A stretch of DNA of 64,000 nucleotides from Paenibacillus sp. JNUCC-31 (GTDB taxonomy: Bacteria > Bacillota > Bacilli > Paenibacillales > Paenibacillaceae): assembly GCF_014844075.1 (NCBI RefSeq), contig NZ_CP062165.1:6262001-6326000 (forward strand). Direction: 5' to 3'. This document shows, piece after piece, positions 1-8,698 of the stretch (position 1 is its first letter; every line of letters starts with the position of its first letter). Below the pieces are notes generated by a model. That model worked only from the letters and a program-made list of their open reading frames with translations. It was not told where the DNA came from and did not search any database. A program made the position numbers and the translations under genes.

Positions 1-5
1 AAAAA

Positions 6-35
6 AAGACATACCGCACGCAGGCGGTATGTCTT
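6..35 (-). terminator. Intrinsic terminator for leftward transcription
   Basis: A 12-bp perfect stem (AAGACATACCGC paired with its complement) around a 6-nt loop. The run of A at the window start becomes a T-tract on the minus strand, so it fits a leftward transcript such as the small frame at 148-285. Confidence 0.75.
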
Positions 36-147
36 GGGTATCATTCATACGGCAGCATGGCTCCGAGAGCAGAGCCACCACCGCAGATAAAGTTCGATTG
101 TGAGAAGCAAAACAGCAAACCTATTTAGAGGCTTCTGTGATGCGGAC

Positions 148-285
148 TTATGAACGGAATAACGATTTCATGGGTGCTCCGGTATTTAGTTGTGTGCTGA
201 GTTGATGTAGATCGTCATTGTTAAACACCGTAACCACCCTTTCTTTTTTGGTAATAAATTGAATGTGGATCTCGTATGTTTGCAT
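148..285 (-). CDS. Possible small protein, 45 aa
   Basis: A 45-residue frame starting MQTYEIHIQFITKK and ending MKSLFRS. I do not recognise a family. It is the only frame in this otherwise empty region that reads towards the terminator at 6-35. Its ribosome binding site is weak, so translation is uncertain. The composition is ordinary soluble protein, with no signal peptide or membrane segment. The stretch from 286 to 464 appears to hold only the leader of the next gene. Confidence 0.4.
   Translation of the reverse strand: MQTYEIHIQFITKKERVVTVFNNDDLHQLSTQLNTGAPMKSLFRS
284..284. other. Leader region of the HesB-like gene
   Basis: Between the small minus-strand frame (ending its start codon at 285) and position 464 nothing else was recognised beyond the ribosome binding site near 450. 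Confidence 0.3.
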
Positions 286-464
286 CTTAACACCGACTTT
301 TACAATCTGTCAAACGTTTTTCCAAAACGAAATATCTAACGATTGGTAGTGGGATCATTCCGTTTTGATGAACTTTTATTACATATTTGCGGTGTGGAAG
401 GTTTGTAATCGAGCGATTGTAGCGATATGATGTAACATATATATAGAGAAGGAGTTGACACCAA

Positions 465-761
465 ATGAGTACCATACATGTATCTGACCGGGCTGCTCGC
501 TGGTATAAGGAAGAACTGAATTTGAACGAAGGAGACAGCGTACGATTCTTCGCCCGTTATAGCTCCGGCGGAGGACTTCATCCCGGTTTCTCACTGGGAA
601 TCGCTGTGGAGGAACCGAGACATCCTGCTGACCAAACGAAGGTATCAGGTATTCAATTTTTTATGGAAGATCATGATTACTGGTATCTGAAGGGTCATCA
701 ACTTCATGTCGATGTTGTTGAAGAAGGTCAGGATATCGAATATCGCTACACTGAGATTTAA
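465..761 (+). CDS. HesB/YneR-family protein
   Basis: A 98-residue protein of the HesB/IscA fold, closest in look to Bacillus YneR-type members (SSGGGLHPGFSLGI core and a C-terminal VDVVEEGQDIEYRY strand). The family relatives IscA and SufA carry Fe-S clusters on three conserved cysteines. This protein has no cysteine at all, so it cannot hold a cluster in the usual way and its role is unknown. The start ATG follows AGAAGGAG by about 8 bases. It is probably cytosolic. The next gene, a Nudix hydrolase, begins about 70 bp downstream and may be co-transcribed. Confidence 0.85.
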   Translation: MSTIHVSDRAARWYKEELNLNEGDSVRFFARYSSGGGLHPGFSLGIAVEEPRHPADQTKVSGIQFFMEDHDYWYLKGHQLHVDVVEEGQDIEYRYTEI

Positions 762-832
762 CGGGATACATCTGCGTATATAGAATGTCTCATCACCGGT
801 CGCACCGATTTTCGAACAGGAGGAGATACGAA

Positions 833-1282
833 GTGAATCCGCCAGCCCGAGATTTGGCCCAGTATATCGCGAACCGCTCTCATATTGTTGTAAAGGCGGC
901 GGTTCGGGCCGAGAATGAACAAGGTGAATTGTTATTGATTCAGCATGCTGAACACGGTCATTGGCGTATTCCTGTGGGACAGATGCGCCCGGGAGAAGCC
1001 ATTGAGGACACCGCGCACAGAGAACTCTGGGAGGAGACGGGGTGGACTACCCATCATATGACACTTGAAGGTTTGCATTCCGGTCCGAATATGAGACATT
1101 TACATGCCAGTGGGGATGAAGAATATTACGTCATAGCCATGTTTAGAGCCCAGATCATTCAGGATTCGCTCGTAGAGTCGCGGGTGAATAGTGAAGCAGG
1201 GCTGAAGTTTTTTGATCCGAAATCATTGCCCAGGCTGAACGATCTTAGCCGGATATTGCTAAAGTATCCAGGAATGGAATAA
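833..1282 (+). CDS. Nudix hydrolase
   Basis: A MutT/Nudix enzyme that would cleave a nucleoside diphosphate linked to another group; the substrate cannot be read from sequence. The Nudix box is complete: GQMRPGE followed seven residues later by RELWEETGW, giving the metal-binding REUxEExGU motif. I chose the GTG at 833 because AGGAGGAG lies 8 bases upstream. An in-frame ATG at 785 has no such site and would add an arginine-rich 16-residue tail. The gene ends in a long hairpin shared with the convergent gene at 1408-1923. Confidence 0.9.
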   Translation: MNPPARDLAQYIANRSHIVVKAAVRAENEQGELLLIQHAEHGHWRIPVGQMRPGEAIEDTAHRELWEETGWTTHHMTLEGLHSGPNMRHLHASGDEEYYVIAMFRAQIIQDSLVESRVNSEAGLKFFDPKSLPRLNDLSRILLKYPGME

Positions 1283-1283
1283 A

Positions 1284-1340
1284 TAAATCACGAAAAGAAG
1301 AAGCCTTTCCGGCCGGAAGGCTTCTTCTTTTCGTGATTTA
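1284..1340. terminator. Bidirectional terminator, 24-bp stem
   Basis: Two perfectly complementary 24-nt arms (284-307 and 317-340 of this kilobase) with a 9-nt loop. A- and T-rich outer ends make it usable from both sides. It separates the Nudix gene from the convergent gene ending at 1408. Confidence 0.85.
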
Positions 1341-1407
1341 TACGAGATGGGCCCATGTTCAAAGCAGGATTGTTGTCCCCAATAAATGACGGGTTCTGAC
1401 AATTAGA

Positions 1408-1923
1408 CTAGACTTGATCAAGAGGTTCTTCATCGTCCATTGCAAAATCAAAGTCGTCAATATCGAATACCTGCACAGGAGATGCCGATTCGATAATGCG
1501 TGCAATTAATTCAACCTGATCGGTCAGGATAGGGATATCCAGACGCTGTGAAGTGAGCAGCAGTTCAGTCTCAATTGGATCAAAATATTCACCGTATTGA
1601 GCGGTATCAACCGCATTAATGATGGCGATGGATACCTGATCCCCAAACAGTATGGACGGACTTTTGGCCCAGGGGATAGCCAGGGCACGTTCTATTTTTT
1701 TCTTATTCAGCGGTTCTTCAAAATAAGAAATGATTTCGTTGATTTTGGATTTCACATGTTGGTCATCTGCTGGATTATCCATCAAAGGGTCAGGGCTGGT
1801 CTGAAATTCATATAACTCAAGGATGGTGGTATAAGGAACAATATATTCAACAGGCGCCGGGGGCGCGAGTAATTGACCGTAAATTGCCACCATCACGGCT
1901 TCGGTAACAAACTGACGTGACAT
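1408..1923 (-). CDS. Conserved hypothetical protein, 171 aa
   Basis: A soluble acidic protein with an aspartate/glutamate-rich tail (DIDDFDFAMDDEEP). I do not recognise the family. The start is the ATG of MSRQFVTEAVM, preceded by AGGAGG 10 bases upstream; an upstream in-frame ATG at 1971 lacks a site. The N-terminal half contains a hydrophobic VAIYGQLL stretch too short for a clear membrane span. It is a single-gene unit, convergent with the Nudix gene. Confidence 0.7.
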   Translation of the reverse strand: MSRQFVTEAVMVAIYGQLLAPPAPVEYIVPYTTILELYEFQTSPDPLMDNPADDQHVKSKINEIISYFEEPLNKKKIERALAIPWAKSPSILFGDQVSIAIINAVDTAQYGEYFDPIETELLLTSQRLDIPILTDQVELIARIIESASPVQVFDIDDFDFAMDDEEPLDQV

Positions 1924-2111
1924 GGGTCCTGAATCCTCCTGCGGCCATTTAATAGTTGCGAGGTGAATCAATGATTTGGACTAATAAGATCATCCCATTG
2001 ATTCCTCTGCTATGGACTTGACTTGATGCTTGAATTGCATGAATAGAAGTATATCATACAACGGTGGGAAAAACAGCCAGTCAGCAGAAGGATGTCAAGT
2101 CCCAACTTTGA

Positions 2112-2555
2112 TCATGATTTTCCGAGCAGTAAGGACAAAATTCCTGCGGCAATCAGAGGACCGACCGGTACTCCCTTGAACAAGGCAACCCCAAGTACCG
2201 TACCTATAAGCAGCCCGGCAACAACGGTAGGCTGTGTACTCATGAGCGTAGCACCACGTCCTCCCAAATGGGCGACGAGTAATCCTACACCAATGGCGAG
2301 CAGTGATTTCCAGTGCAGGAAAGACTCACCGATGGTCTGCAAGCTGATTTTTCCGCTGGCGAGCGGTGCCATAACACCAATCGTCAGGATGATAATACCG
2401 ATCGTAAGTCCGTACTTTTCCAGCCAGGGAAAGGCCTGATTCAGGTTCAGTACCCGCAGCAACAATAGAAATATCATGGCTACGGTTACGGGTGTATTAC
2501 TGCTGATAATACCTAGCGCGGCAAACACAAGCAACAGCAGTGAGGTCATATCCAT
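2112..2555 (-). CDS. DUF441 membrane protein (YtwI-like)
   Basis: A small integral membrane protein with about four hydrophobic helices (residues roughly 2-20, 37-60, 75-95 and 105-135) and the glycine-rich motifs typical of DUF441/YtwI proteins. The function of the family is unknown. I chose MDMTSLL as the start because AAGGGGA sits 9 bases upstream; an ATG at 2564 would touch that site. It lies directly downstream of ypdA on the same strand, so the two are probably one transcript. Confidence 0.85.
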   Translation of the reverse strand: MDMTSLLLLVFAALGIISSNTPVTVAMIFLLLLRVLNLNQAFPWLEKYGLTIGIIILTIGVMAPLASGKISLQTIGESFLHWKSLLAIGVGLLVAHLGGRGATLMSTQPTVVAGLLIGTVLGVALFKGVPVGPLIAAGILSLLLGKS

Positions 2556-2560
2556 TGATT

Positions 2561-3559
2561 TCATTCCCCTTCGGTCTGCCCGCGATGACGACTTACGATA
2601 TGTTCTGCAATATATCTTCCATGCCAGCGTCCGGATTCAATAAATACTTCATTGGCATTGCGCCCTGAAGCGATAACTCCTCCAACGTATACGCCTGGCA
2701 CACTGCTTTCCATGGTTTGCGGATCATATACCGGTTTATCCATATCCTCGGACATTTCCACACCGACGGACGAAAGCAGCTTGCGGTCAGGACGGAAACC
2801 CGTCAAGGCCAGCACAAAGTCATTGTCGATTTCACTGGTTGATCCATCAGAATGAAGCAAACGAACAGAATCGTCCAATATTTCATTTACACGTGAGCCC
2901 AGATGAAGTGAGATTCTGCCTTTCTGCACCAGGCTTTCAAACAATGGACGAACCCAAGGTTTAATGTGTTCCGAAACGCCATTCCCACGATAAACCATAT
3001 CAATGTGCGCACCCACACGAACCAGTTCCATAGCGGCATCGACGGCTGAATTGCTTCCTCCAATGATGGCGACACGTGTGCGGGTGTATGGATGAGCTTC
3101 CCGGAAATAATGGGTGACTTTATCCTTGTCTTCTCCAGGAATGCCAAGATAGTTGGGATGGTCGAAATAACCTGTAGCCACAACGACATTTCGTCCTTCA
3201 TGAACGATTGCTTGCCCACGCCGATTGACCGTATGTACCTCGAACGTGCCATCGTCCTTGCGTTTGATTTCTTTGGCTTCCTCATAGTTATGAACCCGCA
3301 GGCCGAAATGTTCGGCTACCTTGCGATAATAGGCGAGTGCCTCGTAACGAAAAGGTTTGTCGTTCGGTGTACTAAACGGAACATTCCCAATCTCAAGCAA
3401 TTCCGCTGTACTGAAAAACTGCATATGGGTTGGATACAGATAAATAGATTGGACGATATTATACTTCTCAACAATTACAGCTGACAGTCCCAGCCGCTCG
3501 CATTCAATGGCAGCAGACAGACCGCATGGGCCGCCGCCGATAATAATGACATCTTCCAT
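2561..3559 (-). CDS. ypdA: Bacillithiol disulfide reductase, YpdA family
   Basis: A flavoprotein that reduces oxidised bacillithiol with NADPH in Bacillota. Starting at [17 protein letters not shown], it shows the FAD-binding GGGPCG loop with the active-site cysteine of Bdr/YpdA proteins (residue 12) and a second cysteine nearby (IECERLG). A second dinucleotide fold is visible at [14 protein letters not shown] for NADPH. The length, 332 residues, is normal. The start is set by AAGGAGG 9 bases upstream; an upstream ATG at 3643 would add a tail not seen in the family. It is divergent from the ArsR-type gene at 3738. Confidence 0.9.
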   Translation of the reverse strand: MEDVIIIGGGPCGLSAAIECERLGLSAVIVEKYNIVQSIYLYPTHMQFFSTAELLEIGNVPFSTPNDKPFRYEALAYYRKVAEHFGLRVHNYEEAKEIKRKDDGTFEVHTVNRRGQAIVHEGRNVVVATGYFDHPNYLGIPGEDKDKVTHYFREAHPYTRTRVAIIGGSNSAVDAAMELVRVGAHIDMVYRGNGVSEHIKPWVRPLFESLVQKGRISLHLGSRVNEILDDSVRLLHSDGSTSEIDNDFVLALTGFRPDRKLLSSVGVEMSEDMDKPVYDPQTMESSVPGVYVGGVIASGRNANEVFIESGRWHGRYIAEHIVSRHRGQTEGE

Positions 3560-3700
3560 GTTCTTAATCCTCCTTATTTCAAGCACTATAATCCTACCGT
3601 AAATACGGGCCCAATGCCAGTTCAAGAAGGAGTCTGACATCAAGAAATCAATGCCGATTCCGGAAATTTGACTTGGAAGAGAGAAAAGATTAATATCAAA

Positions 3701-3716
3701 TTAGATGATTATCTAA
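3701..3716. promoter_or_regulatory. Palindromic operator, likely for the adjacent ArsR regulator
   Basis: TTAGATGATTATCTAA is a perfect dyad (TTAGAT / ATCTAA around GATT). It lies 22 bp before the ArsR-type start codon, in the divergent region shared with ypdA, so autoregulation is the likely use. Confidence 0.55.
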
Positions 3717-3737
3717 ACGAAAGCGAGCTGAGTGATA

Positions 3738-4331
3738 ATGCAATTGGAGAAGATTGTGGCCTACCACAAGGCTCTGGCTGATCCGACGCGGCTTCGGATG
3801 TTGCTGCTGTTGTCCCAGGGAGAACTTCATGGTCAAGCGCTTGCAGAAAAACTTAATCTGTCACAACCAACCGTTACACATCATGCATCCAAGCTTAGAG
3901 AAGCGGCGCTGATCAAGGAACGCAGAGAGAAAAATACGGTGTTTTTTACGCTTAATCCTTCTTTTATTCGAGAGCATGCGCAGGCCTCCGTTGATTTTAT
4001 TTTTAAAAGAGAGGAGATTGCCGATATGAGTGATGTAAATGAGACGCTGAAAGCATCCGTAATGCGAAATTTTTTCTCCAAAGATGGGCGATTGCGTCAG
4101 ATCCCGGCTCAGTACAAGAAAAAGCTGATTGTACTTGGTCATCTGGTCGAGCAGCTTGAATTTGGACGGAAGTATACGGAGAAGGAAATCAATACATTTA
4201 TTCAAACCTATCATGAGGATTTTGCCACCATTCGTCGAGAGTTCATCATGCACCAGTTCATGTACCGGGAAGATGGAATCTATGAACTGAATCCGAAGGA
4301 AATGTGGACACGTTGGGATCAAGTGAAATAA
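3738..4331 (+). CDS. ArsR-family regulator with C-terminal DUF2087
   Basis: Residues 1-90 form a winged helix of ArsR type (HKALADPTRLRMLLLLSQGELHGQALAEKLNLSQPTVTHH... core, with recognition helix near LSQPTVTHHASKL). Residues about 105-195 match DUF2087: FFSKDGRLRQIP, KKLIVLGHLVEQLEFGRKYTEKEIN and RREFIMHQFMYREDG. DUF2087 is often fused to HTH domains and its ligand is unknown. No metal-binding cysteine pair is seen. A GTG at 3732 in the same frame is an alternative start. A palindrome upstream is a likely autoregulatory operator. Confidence 0.85.
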   Translation: MQLEKIVAYHKALADPTRLRMLLLLSQGELHGQALAEKLNLSQPTVTHHASKLREAALIKERREKNTVFFTLNPSFIREHAQASVDFIFKREEIADMSDVNETLKASVMRNFFSKDGRLRQIPAQYKKKLIVLGHLVEQLEFGRKYTEKEINTFIQTYHEDFATIRREFIMHQFMYREDGIYELNPKEMWTRWDQVK

Positions 4332-4347
4332 GTTTTTGGAAAATGAC

Positions 4348-4377
4348 TTGACAAAAGTAGATGAAGCTGTGTAACAT
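4348..4377 (+). promoter_or_regulatory. Sigma-A type promoter
   Basis: TTGACA at 4348 and TAACAT at 4372 are separated by 18 bases. It would drive a short transcript that contains a 23-codon frame and ends at the hairpin at 4556. Confidence 0.55.
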
Positions 4378-4409
4378 GATGGATAATTCTACAAGGGAGG
4401 CGATGTTAA

Positions 4410-4481
4410 ATGACAAATCTAATGGCAGTATACGTTAATTTGAATATAAACAGCGTCTCCGGAACGGATCAAAGCATGTGA
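4410..4481 (+). CDS. Possible small peptide, 23 aa
   Basis: ATG follows AAGGGAGGCG closely and opens a 23-codon frame (MTNLMAVYVNLNINSVSG and on). It sits between a good promoter and a strong terminator, so it forms a self-contained unit of about 200 nt. No family recognised. The unit could instead be a small RNA or an attenuated leader of rsgA. Confidence 0.4.
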   Translation: MTNLMAVYVNLNINSVSGTDQSM

Positions 4482-4555
4482 TTTTACGGCAGCTGGACAG
4501 TATGGTTCGCAATATTGTCCATATGTACGTAGATTAGAGTAACATGCACAGATGA

Positions 4556-4586
4556 AGCCACGGGTGACGTACCCGTGGCTTTTTTG
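4556..4586 (+). terminator. Intrinsic terminator
   Basis: AGCCACGGGT pairs with ACCCGTGGCT around GACGT and is followed by a T-tract. It ends the short unit starting near 4385. Confidence 0.85.
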
Positions 4587-4815
4587 TATGCCGAAAATGG
4601 GTTGTTTTTCTGGATCATGAATATCGGATCAGTGGAATGATGTATCCGATATGAATACCATTCAAACAATCATTCATTCGGCTAACTTCTTATTGCCGCG
4701 GGTGAGTAGTGCTGCTCGTGGCTTATTTGGTTTGATGCCGGATCGGAGCGCTCATAGGGATCGTTGTCAATGTCAAAGAAGGATAACACACCATTTATCG
4801 GGAGGAATTTTTATT

Positions 4816-5907
4816 TTGAATAGCACATTGGAGAAGTACGGCTGGTCTGCAAAATGGCAGGAGCTGTGGAATCAGTCTGGAATGGAAGAACAGTTAAGAA
4901 AACCCGCAAGAATTATTGCGGATCATGGACAATTGCTTCGCCTGATTACGGATGAGGGAGAATGTTGGGGACGGGTATCCGGGCGGATGCGTCATGATCA
5001 TGTGGAGACGGGTATTGTACCAGCGGTTGGGGATTGGGTCGCCGTTACGGGGCAAGCTGGCGAAGAAGCCATAATTCACAGCATTGTGCAGCGTCAGAGC
5101 AGGGTATCCAGACAAGCTGCTGGTTCGGTGACCAAAGAGCAATTGATCGCGGCAAATGTGGATACTTTGCTGATCGTTGCCGCGCTCAATCATGATTTTA
5201 ATCTGAGACGTCTGGAAAGGTACATTATGATGGCCTGGAATGGTGGAGTCAGACCGGTCATCATTTTGAGCAAAAGTGATCTGTGTGAGAATGTGGAAGA
5301 ACAAATTTCGCTGGTGGAAGGCACTGCTCCTGGGATTGAAGTGTTGGCAATATCGGCTGTTCAGGACCGGGGCAAATCTTTACTTGAAAAATTTCTGTCT
5401 CCGGGCACAACGGTTGCCCTGACGGGTTCTTCCGGTAGTGGCAAGTCTACCCTGGTCAACTGGATGATGGGAGAGAGTGTACAGCTCACTCAGGCCGTTC
5501 GTGAGGACGACAGCCGTGGACGACATACAACCACACATCGGGAGATGTTTGTCTTGCCGCAGGGAGCGGTATTAATTGATACGCCGGGAATGCGTGAACT
5601 TAATCTGTGGGATGAAGGTCAGGATGGTTTGTCACATGCCTTTGGTGAAATTGAGCAACTCTCTGCGGGATGCAGGTTCCAGGATTGCACGCATACCCGA
5701 GAGGCCGGTTGCGCAGTGAAGGAGGCCATTCAGGATGGTTCATTGGATGAAAAAAGGCTGGGCAACTACTTGAAAATGCAGAAGGAACTGAAATTTCAGC
5801 AGCGCAAGGAAGAGGCCTCATCCAAACGACGGACCGCTTCAAGCAAACCCGTCAGTTCCCGCAAACCGAAACATGTCCGCAGTACAAAAGACTGGGAAGA
5901 GGCCTGA
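4816..5907 (+). CDS. rsgA: Ribosome small-subunit-dependent GTPase RsgA
   Basis: Late 30S maturation GTPase with circularly permuted G motifs. In order: an N-terminal OB-like region, G4 LSKSDL (about residue 153), G1 GSSGSGKST (about 207), G3 DTPGM (about 255), and a C-terminal zinc site CRFQDCTHTREAGC with the Cys/Cys/His/Cys ligands. The end is lysine/arginine-rich. I set the start at TTG 4816 because GGAGGAA lies 9 bases upstream; the frame is open further upstream but that part has no similarity to the family. Length 363 residues is slightly long because of the basic tail. Confidence 0.92.
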   Translation: MNSTLEKYGWSAKWQELWNQSGMEEQLRKPARIIADHGQLLRLITDEGECWGRVSGRMRHDHVETGIVPAVGDWVAVTGQAGEEAIIHSIVQRQSRVSRQAAGSVTKEQLIAANVDTLLIVAALNHDFNLRRLERYIMMAWNGGVRPVIILSKSDLCENVEEQISLVEGTAPGIEVLAISAVQDRGKSLLEKFLSPGTTVALTGSSGSGKSTLVNWMMGESVQLTQAVREDDSRGRHTTTHREMFVLPQGAVLIDTPGMRELNLWDEGQDGLSHAFGEIEQLSAGCRFQDCTHTREAGCAVKEAIQDGSLDEKRLGNYLKMQKELKFQQRKEEASSKRRTASSKPVSSRKPKHVRSTKDWEEA

Positions 5908-5963
5908 GATTAGGTGGGCATCCCTCTATATCCTGCATAGGATAGGTCAGGAGGGATTTCATC

Positions 5964-6302
5964 ATGCCAGATTACAGCATCATCGTAGACCTGTCGGATC
6001 ATATGTTATATCTTTTGGATGGCTCGCAGGTGGTTAAGGGCTATCCTGTCGCTATCGGCAAGATGCTCACGCAGACGCCTAACGGCGTGTTTACGATTAT
6101 TAACAAACAAGAGAATCCTGGAGGGCCATTTGGTGTTCTGTGGATGGGGTTGTCAGCGCCGCATTATGGGATTCATGGAACCAATGATCCTTCTTCCATT
6201 GGCAAGTCTGTTTCCCATGGATGCATACGCATGTACAACTCGGATGTGCTGGACCTGTCTTCCAAAGTATCTGTAGGCACACAGGTAACGATCCGGCCCT
6301 AG
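5964..6302 (+). CDS. L,D-transpeptidase, YkuD catalytic domain only
   Basis: A 112-residue stand-alone YkuD domain that would cross-link or modify peptidoglycan stem peptides. The catalytic motif is complete: HGTN near residue 70 and SHGCIRM near residue 87 with the nucleophilic cysteine. There is no signal peptide, LysM or other wall-binding domain, so export is unexplained; similar short forms occur in spore-forming bacilli. AGGAGGG lies 9 bases before the ATG. The stop codon is the loop of the terminator that follows. Confidence 0.88.
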   Translation: MPDYSIIVDLSDHMLYLLDGSQVVKGYPVAIGKMLTQTPNGVFTIINKQENPGGPFGVLWMGLSAPHYGIHGTNDPSSIGKSVSHGCIRMYNSDVLDLSSKVSVGTQVTIRP

Positions 6303-6315
6303 GGGCCGGATTTTT
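6291..6315 (+). terminator. Terminator overlapping the stop codon
   Basis: ATCCGGCCC pairs with GGGCCGGAT, the loop is the TAG stop codon of the transpeptidase gene, and a T-tract follows. Confidence 0.85.
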
Positions 6316-6489
6316 ACGCCAACAGTAGGACATGAGCGCTCAGCAAAATCTAAAGAGCAAATCAAGTTTTCCATTGATCAAGAAAAGTGTAATTTAAATA
6401 TGGTCCAAGTGGATGGATTTAGAATTCATACGTATTGCACGTATACTATTGTAAAGTCGTCGAAATGACGAGAGAAAAGGAGTGATGAC

Positions 6490-7029
6490 ATGCGGATTAG
6501 ACCAGCTTGTGAAGGGGATGCCGAAGCCATAGCTCATGTACATACAGAGAGTTGGAAGACGACATATAGAGGTATCGTGCCTGATGATTTTTTGGATAAT
6601 TTGACTAAGGAATCAAGGTTGTCCCAATGGGAGCGAAATATTCGCTCTGACGAGAAGGATCAGATATTGGTGGTGGCTGAAGAGGCAGACGGGGAAATTG
6701 TCGGATTTGCCTGCGGTGGAAAGGAACGTGAAGGCAAGTTGCCTTACGACGCTGAGCTGTATGCCATTTATTTACTGAAAGAAGTGCAACAAACAGGTAT
6801 CGGCCAGCAACTGGCAAGACATGTCGTTCGTTATCTCCACTCCCTGGACATGAGGAACCTGTTGATCTGGGCACTGGAGCAAAATTCAGCCTGTCGTTTC
6901 TATGAAAAGATGGGGGGAGTCCCTGTCCACACACAGCAAATCCGGATTGGCGGCCAAGATCTGATTGAGGTTGCTTATGGCTGGCAGGACTTGAGGCTTT
7001 TTGGAGATAAGATCCCACCCAGCAGTTGA
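6490..7029 (+). CDS. GNAT-family N-acetyltransferase
   Basis: A 179-residue acetyltransferase. Visible family features are the N-terminal MRIRPACEGDAEAIAHVHTESW, the beta-4/motif A region AELYAIYLLKEVQQTGIGQQLARHVV with the acetyl-CoA pyrophosphate loop QQTGIG, and NSACRFYEKMGG in motif B. The acceptor substrate cannot be told from sequence. AAGGAG lies 8 bases before the ATG. It appears to be a single-gene unit. Confidence 0.87.
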   Translation: MRIRPACEGDAEAIAHVHTESWKTTYRGIVPDDFLDNLTKESRLSQWERNIRSDEKDQILVVAEEADGEIVGFACGGKEREGKLPYDAELYAIYLLKEVQQTGIGQQLARHVVRYLHSLDMRNLLIWALEQNSACRFYEKMGGVPVHTQQIRIGGQDLIEVAYGWQDLRLFGDKIPPSS

Positions 7030-7383
7030 ATGAATGCAAGTTTGTGCAATCCTTAAAAAGGTTAGGGTGTGACATTAAATCAATCTTGATTGGGAGGCGT
7101 ATTCAGATGTACATGCTGTAAAATCAGATCAGGATATCGTGAGAGAACGTGGATTCGGAATAATTCAGTTTTATAATCAGATAAACTTCGGGAAAGAATG
7201 ACAAAGATTGCGATGAGTCCGCCTCAATCTGGATGGGGCGGGCTTTTGCATGTTTTTACATCCTGTAAAAATAGGCGAGGGAATGATGTGGAAAAGCTGT
7301 TTGGTGCACCTGTAATCTGGTTATTTATGGATACACGGGCAGAACAGATACCGTAAATCCAATAGGTAAAGGGGCTGAACTTC
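7030..7383 (+). other. Gene-free stretch with two hairpins
   Basis: No convincing gene. It holds a GC-rich stem (about 7216-7245) followed by TTTTGC, and a second small hairpin at about 7253-7272 (TTTTTACA / TGTAAAAA). These probably end the acetyltransferase transcript. Confidence 0.4.
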
Positions 7384-7536
7384 ATGTCCATTGACCGTTT
7401 TATTCTAAGGAAGCTGAATACTTGTCAGGAAGAAAAGACACGTGATAATCTGGTTCGGTTGTTTGTCATTCGAATCCAAAAGGCTGAGATGGAAGAAGAG
7501 CATGAGACTGCCTATGTTGTCAGCAGAGTGCATTAG
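7384..7536 (+). CDS. Possible small protein, 50 aa
   Basis: A 50-codon frame (MSIDRFILRKLNTCQEE and on) with AAAGGGG 7 bases before the ATG and a terminator just downstream. It is soluble and charged, with no recognised family. The ribosome binding site and the terminator together make it plausible. Confidence 0.45.
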   Translation: MSIDRFILRKLNTCQEEKTRDNLVRLFVIRIQKAEMEEEHETAYVVSRVH

Positions 7537-7562
7537 AATAGATATAGGGATTAGGTACAAAA

Positions 7563-7598
7563 AAAAGGAAGCTTGTCCTTAACGGCAAGCTTCCTTTT
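7563..7598. terminator. Bidirectional terminator
   Basis: AAAAGGAAGCTTG pairs with CAAGCTTCCTTTT, a 13-bp stem flanked by A and T tracts. It serves the convergent small genes at 7384 and 7660. Confidence 0.8.
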
Positions 7599-7659
7599 CC
7601 TTATGTTCGCGAATGAATGAATTCGCCGTTTCCATGTTGAAGTAAACAACTGACCCATC

Positions 7660-7899
7660 TTAATAAAGGGATAAGGCGAGGGAGTCATTTTCGCTACGGC
7701 TGTGAAGAATGGCTTCACCACCGACAATCTCAATACTAATCAATGATTGCAGACATTTCTGTAAAGCGCGTTTACCATTGCTAATCTTATGCTCAAGGGC
7801 ACTGCTAAGCAATCGTAGTGTCTTTTGCACAGGTTGTTTGTTTTCTTGATTGAAATATACAGGGATTGATTTGTTTTGAAAAGTTATTAGTGTTCTCAC
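7660..7899 (-). CDS. Hypothetical protein, 79 aa
   Basis: A 79-residue soluble protein beginning MRTLITFQNKSIPVYF. The GTG start has GAGGTG 8 bases upstream. The terminator at 7563 lies 60 bp beyond the stop. I do not recognise the family. The pattern of short strands followed by an amphipathic helix (KTLRLLSSALEHK) suggests a small folded domain. Confidence 0.6.
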   Translation of the reverse strand: MRTLITFQNKSIPVYFNQENKQPVQKTLRLLSSALEHKISNGKRALQKCLQSLISIEIVGGEAILHSRSENDSLALSLY

Positions 7900-8322
7900 T
7901 AGAAATCACCTCACGAGAGTTATTTCTTACTCGCTATATTAAGTTCCAATGCTTAAAATTACCTTAAAATCAGCTTATGAAAACATAAAGGTGGGCAATG
8001 TTTGAAAAGTGTTCACAATTCAATTGTGGGCGAAGCAATGAAAAGTCCCGAAAAGGTAGTTTGTAACTTCCATTTATATGGAATAAATCCGCGTAGTTTC
8101 GCATCCTCGCAATCATTAATGTGACTACTGGCTCGAAAGTTCTGAGTCAAATGGACGATATTTTAATATATACGTGGGTCATATGTAACGAAAGTGCAGG
8201 TTGTACATTGCAAACAGGGTGTTTATGTAAGAAAATAGGGTAAGAATAGCGTTTCATCTACTATTTTTTGATTTAATCTGACACTAGGACAATTTACATA
8301 TGAGACCATGGGAGGGATTATA
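7900..8322. other. Upstream region of the type VII secretion operon
   Basis: No gene seen. It contains the palindrome CACAATTCAATTGTG at 8014-8028, a candidate regulator site, and AT-rich DNA in which the operon promoter should lie. Confidence 0.35.
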
Positions 8323-8643
8323 TTGATTCTTACCGTGTATTCCGGCCGGGAGGAAGGCGAGTGGTTCGACATCGAGGTCCCGGATGAATGTACAGTTGAA
8401 CATTTGAAGACCTTGCTGGGGGTCCGCATTTTTGGACAGGCACCGGGTGAGGGCATTCAGTACATCCTTGAAGCCAAGTTTCCGGAAGGATTGTGGTTCT
8501 CGCCACAGAATACGCAACAACTAATGGAAACAGGGCTGCGTCAAGGCAGCTGCGTACGGGTCCAGCGAGCGTTCTCCACCACTTCGGAAGAAGCGCCCGT
8601 GTATGGAAGACGTTCATTGTTTCAACAGGACAGCAACAAATGA
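8323..8643 (+). CDS. EsaB/YukD-like ubiquitin-fold protein of type VII secretion
   Basis: A 106-residue protein starting at TTG (ILTVYSGREEGEWFDIEVPDE...), with a beta-grasp pattern resembling YukD/EsaB, small cytosolic proteins encoded in firmicute type VII secretion (T7SSb) loci. The TTG at 8323 is chosen because GGGAGGG lies 7 bases upstream; an ATG at 8308 would overlap that site. It heads the operon, 55 bp before essC. The assignment rests on fold-like pattern and position, as this family is poorly conserved. Confidence 0.75.
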   Translation: MILTVYSGREEGEWFDIEVPDECTVEHLKTLLGVRIFGQAPGEGIQYILEAKFPEGLWFSPQNTQQLMETGLRQGSCVRVQRAFSTTSEEAPVYGRRSLFQQDSNK

Positions 8644-8698
8644 GTGATCCGAACGTATATACTCATTACGGAAATGAATTAAAGGAGGTCTTCTCTTC

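Noticed and set aside
4651..4815. Upstream extension of rsgA
   Set aside because: The frame is open but has no family similarity, and a strong ribosome binding site precedes the TTG at 4816.
7551..7733. A 60-codon minus-strand frame
   Set aside because: It runs through the bidirectional terminator and overlaps the better supported 79-residue gene.
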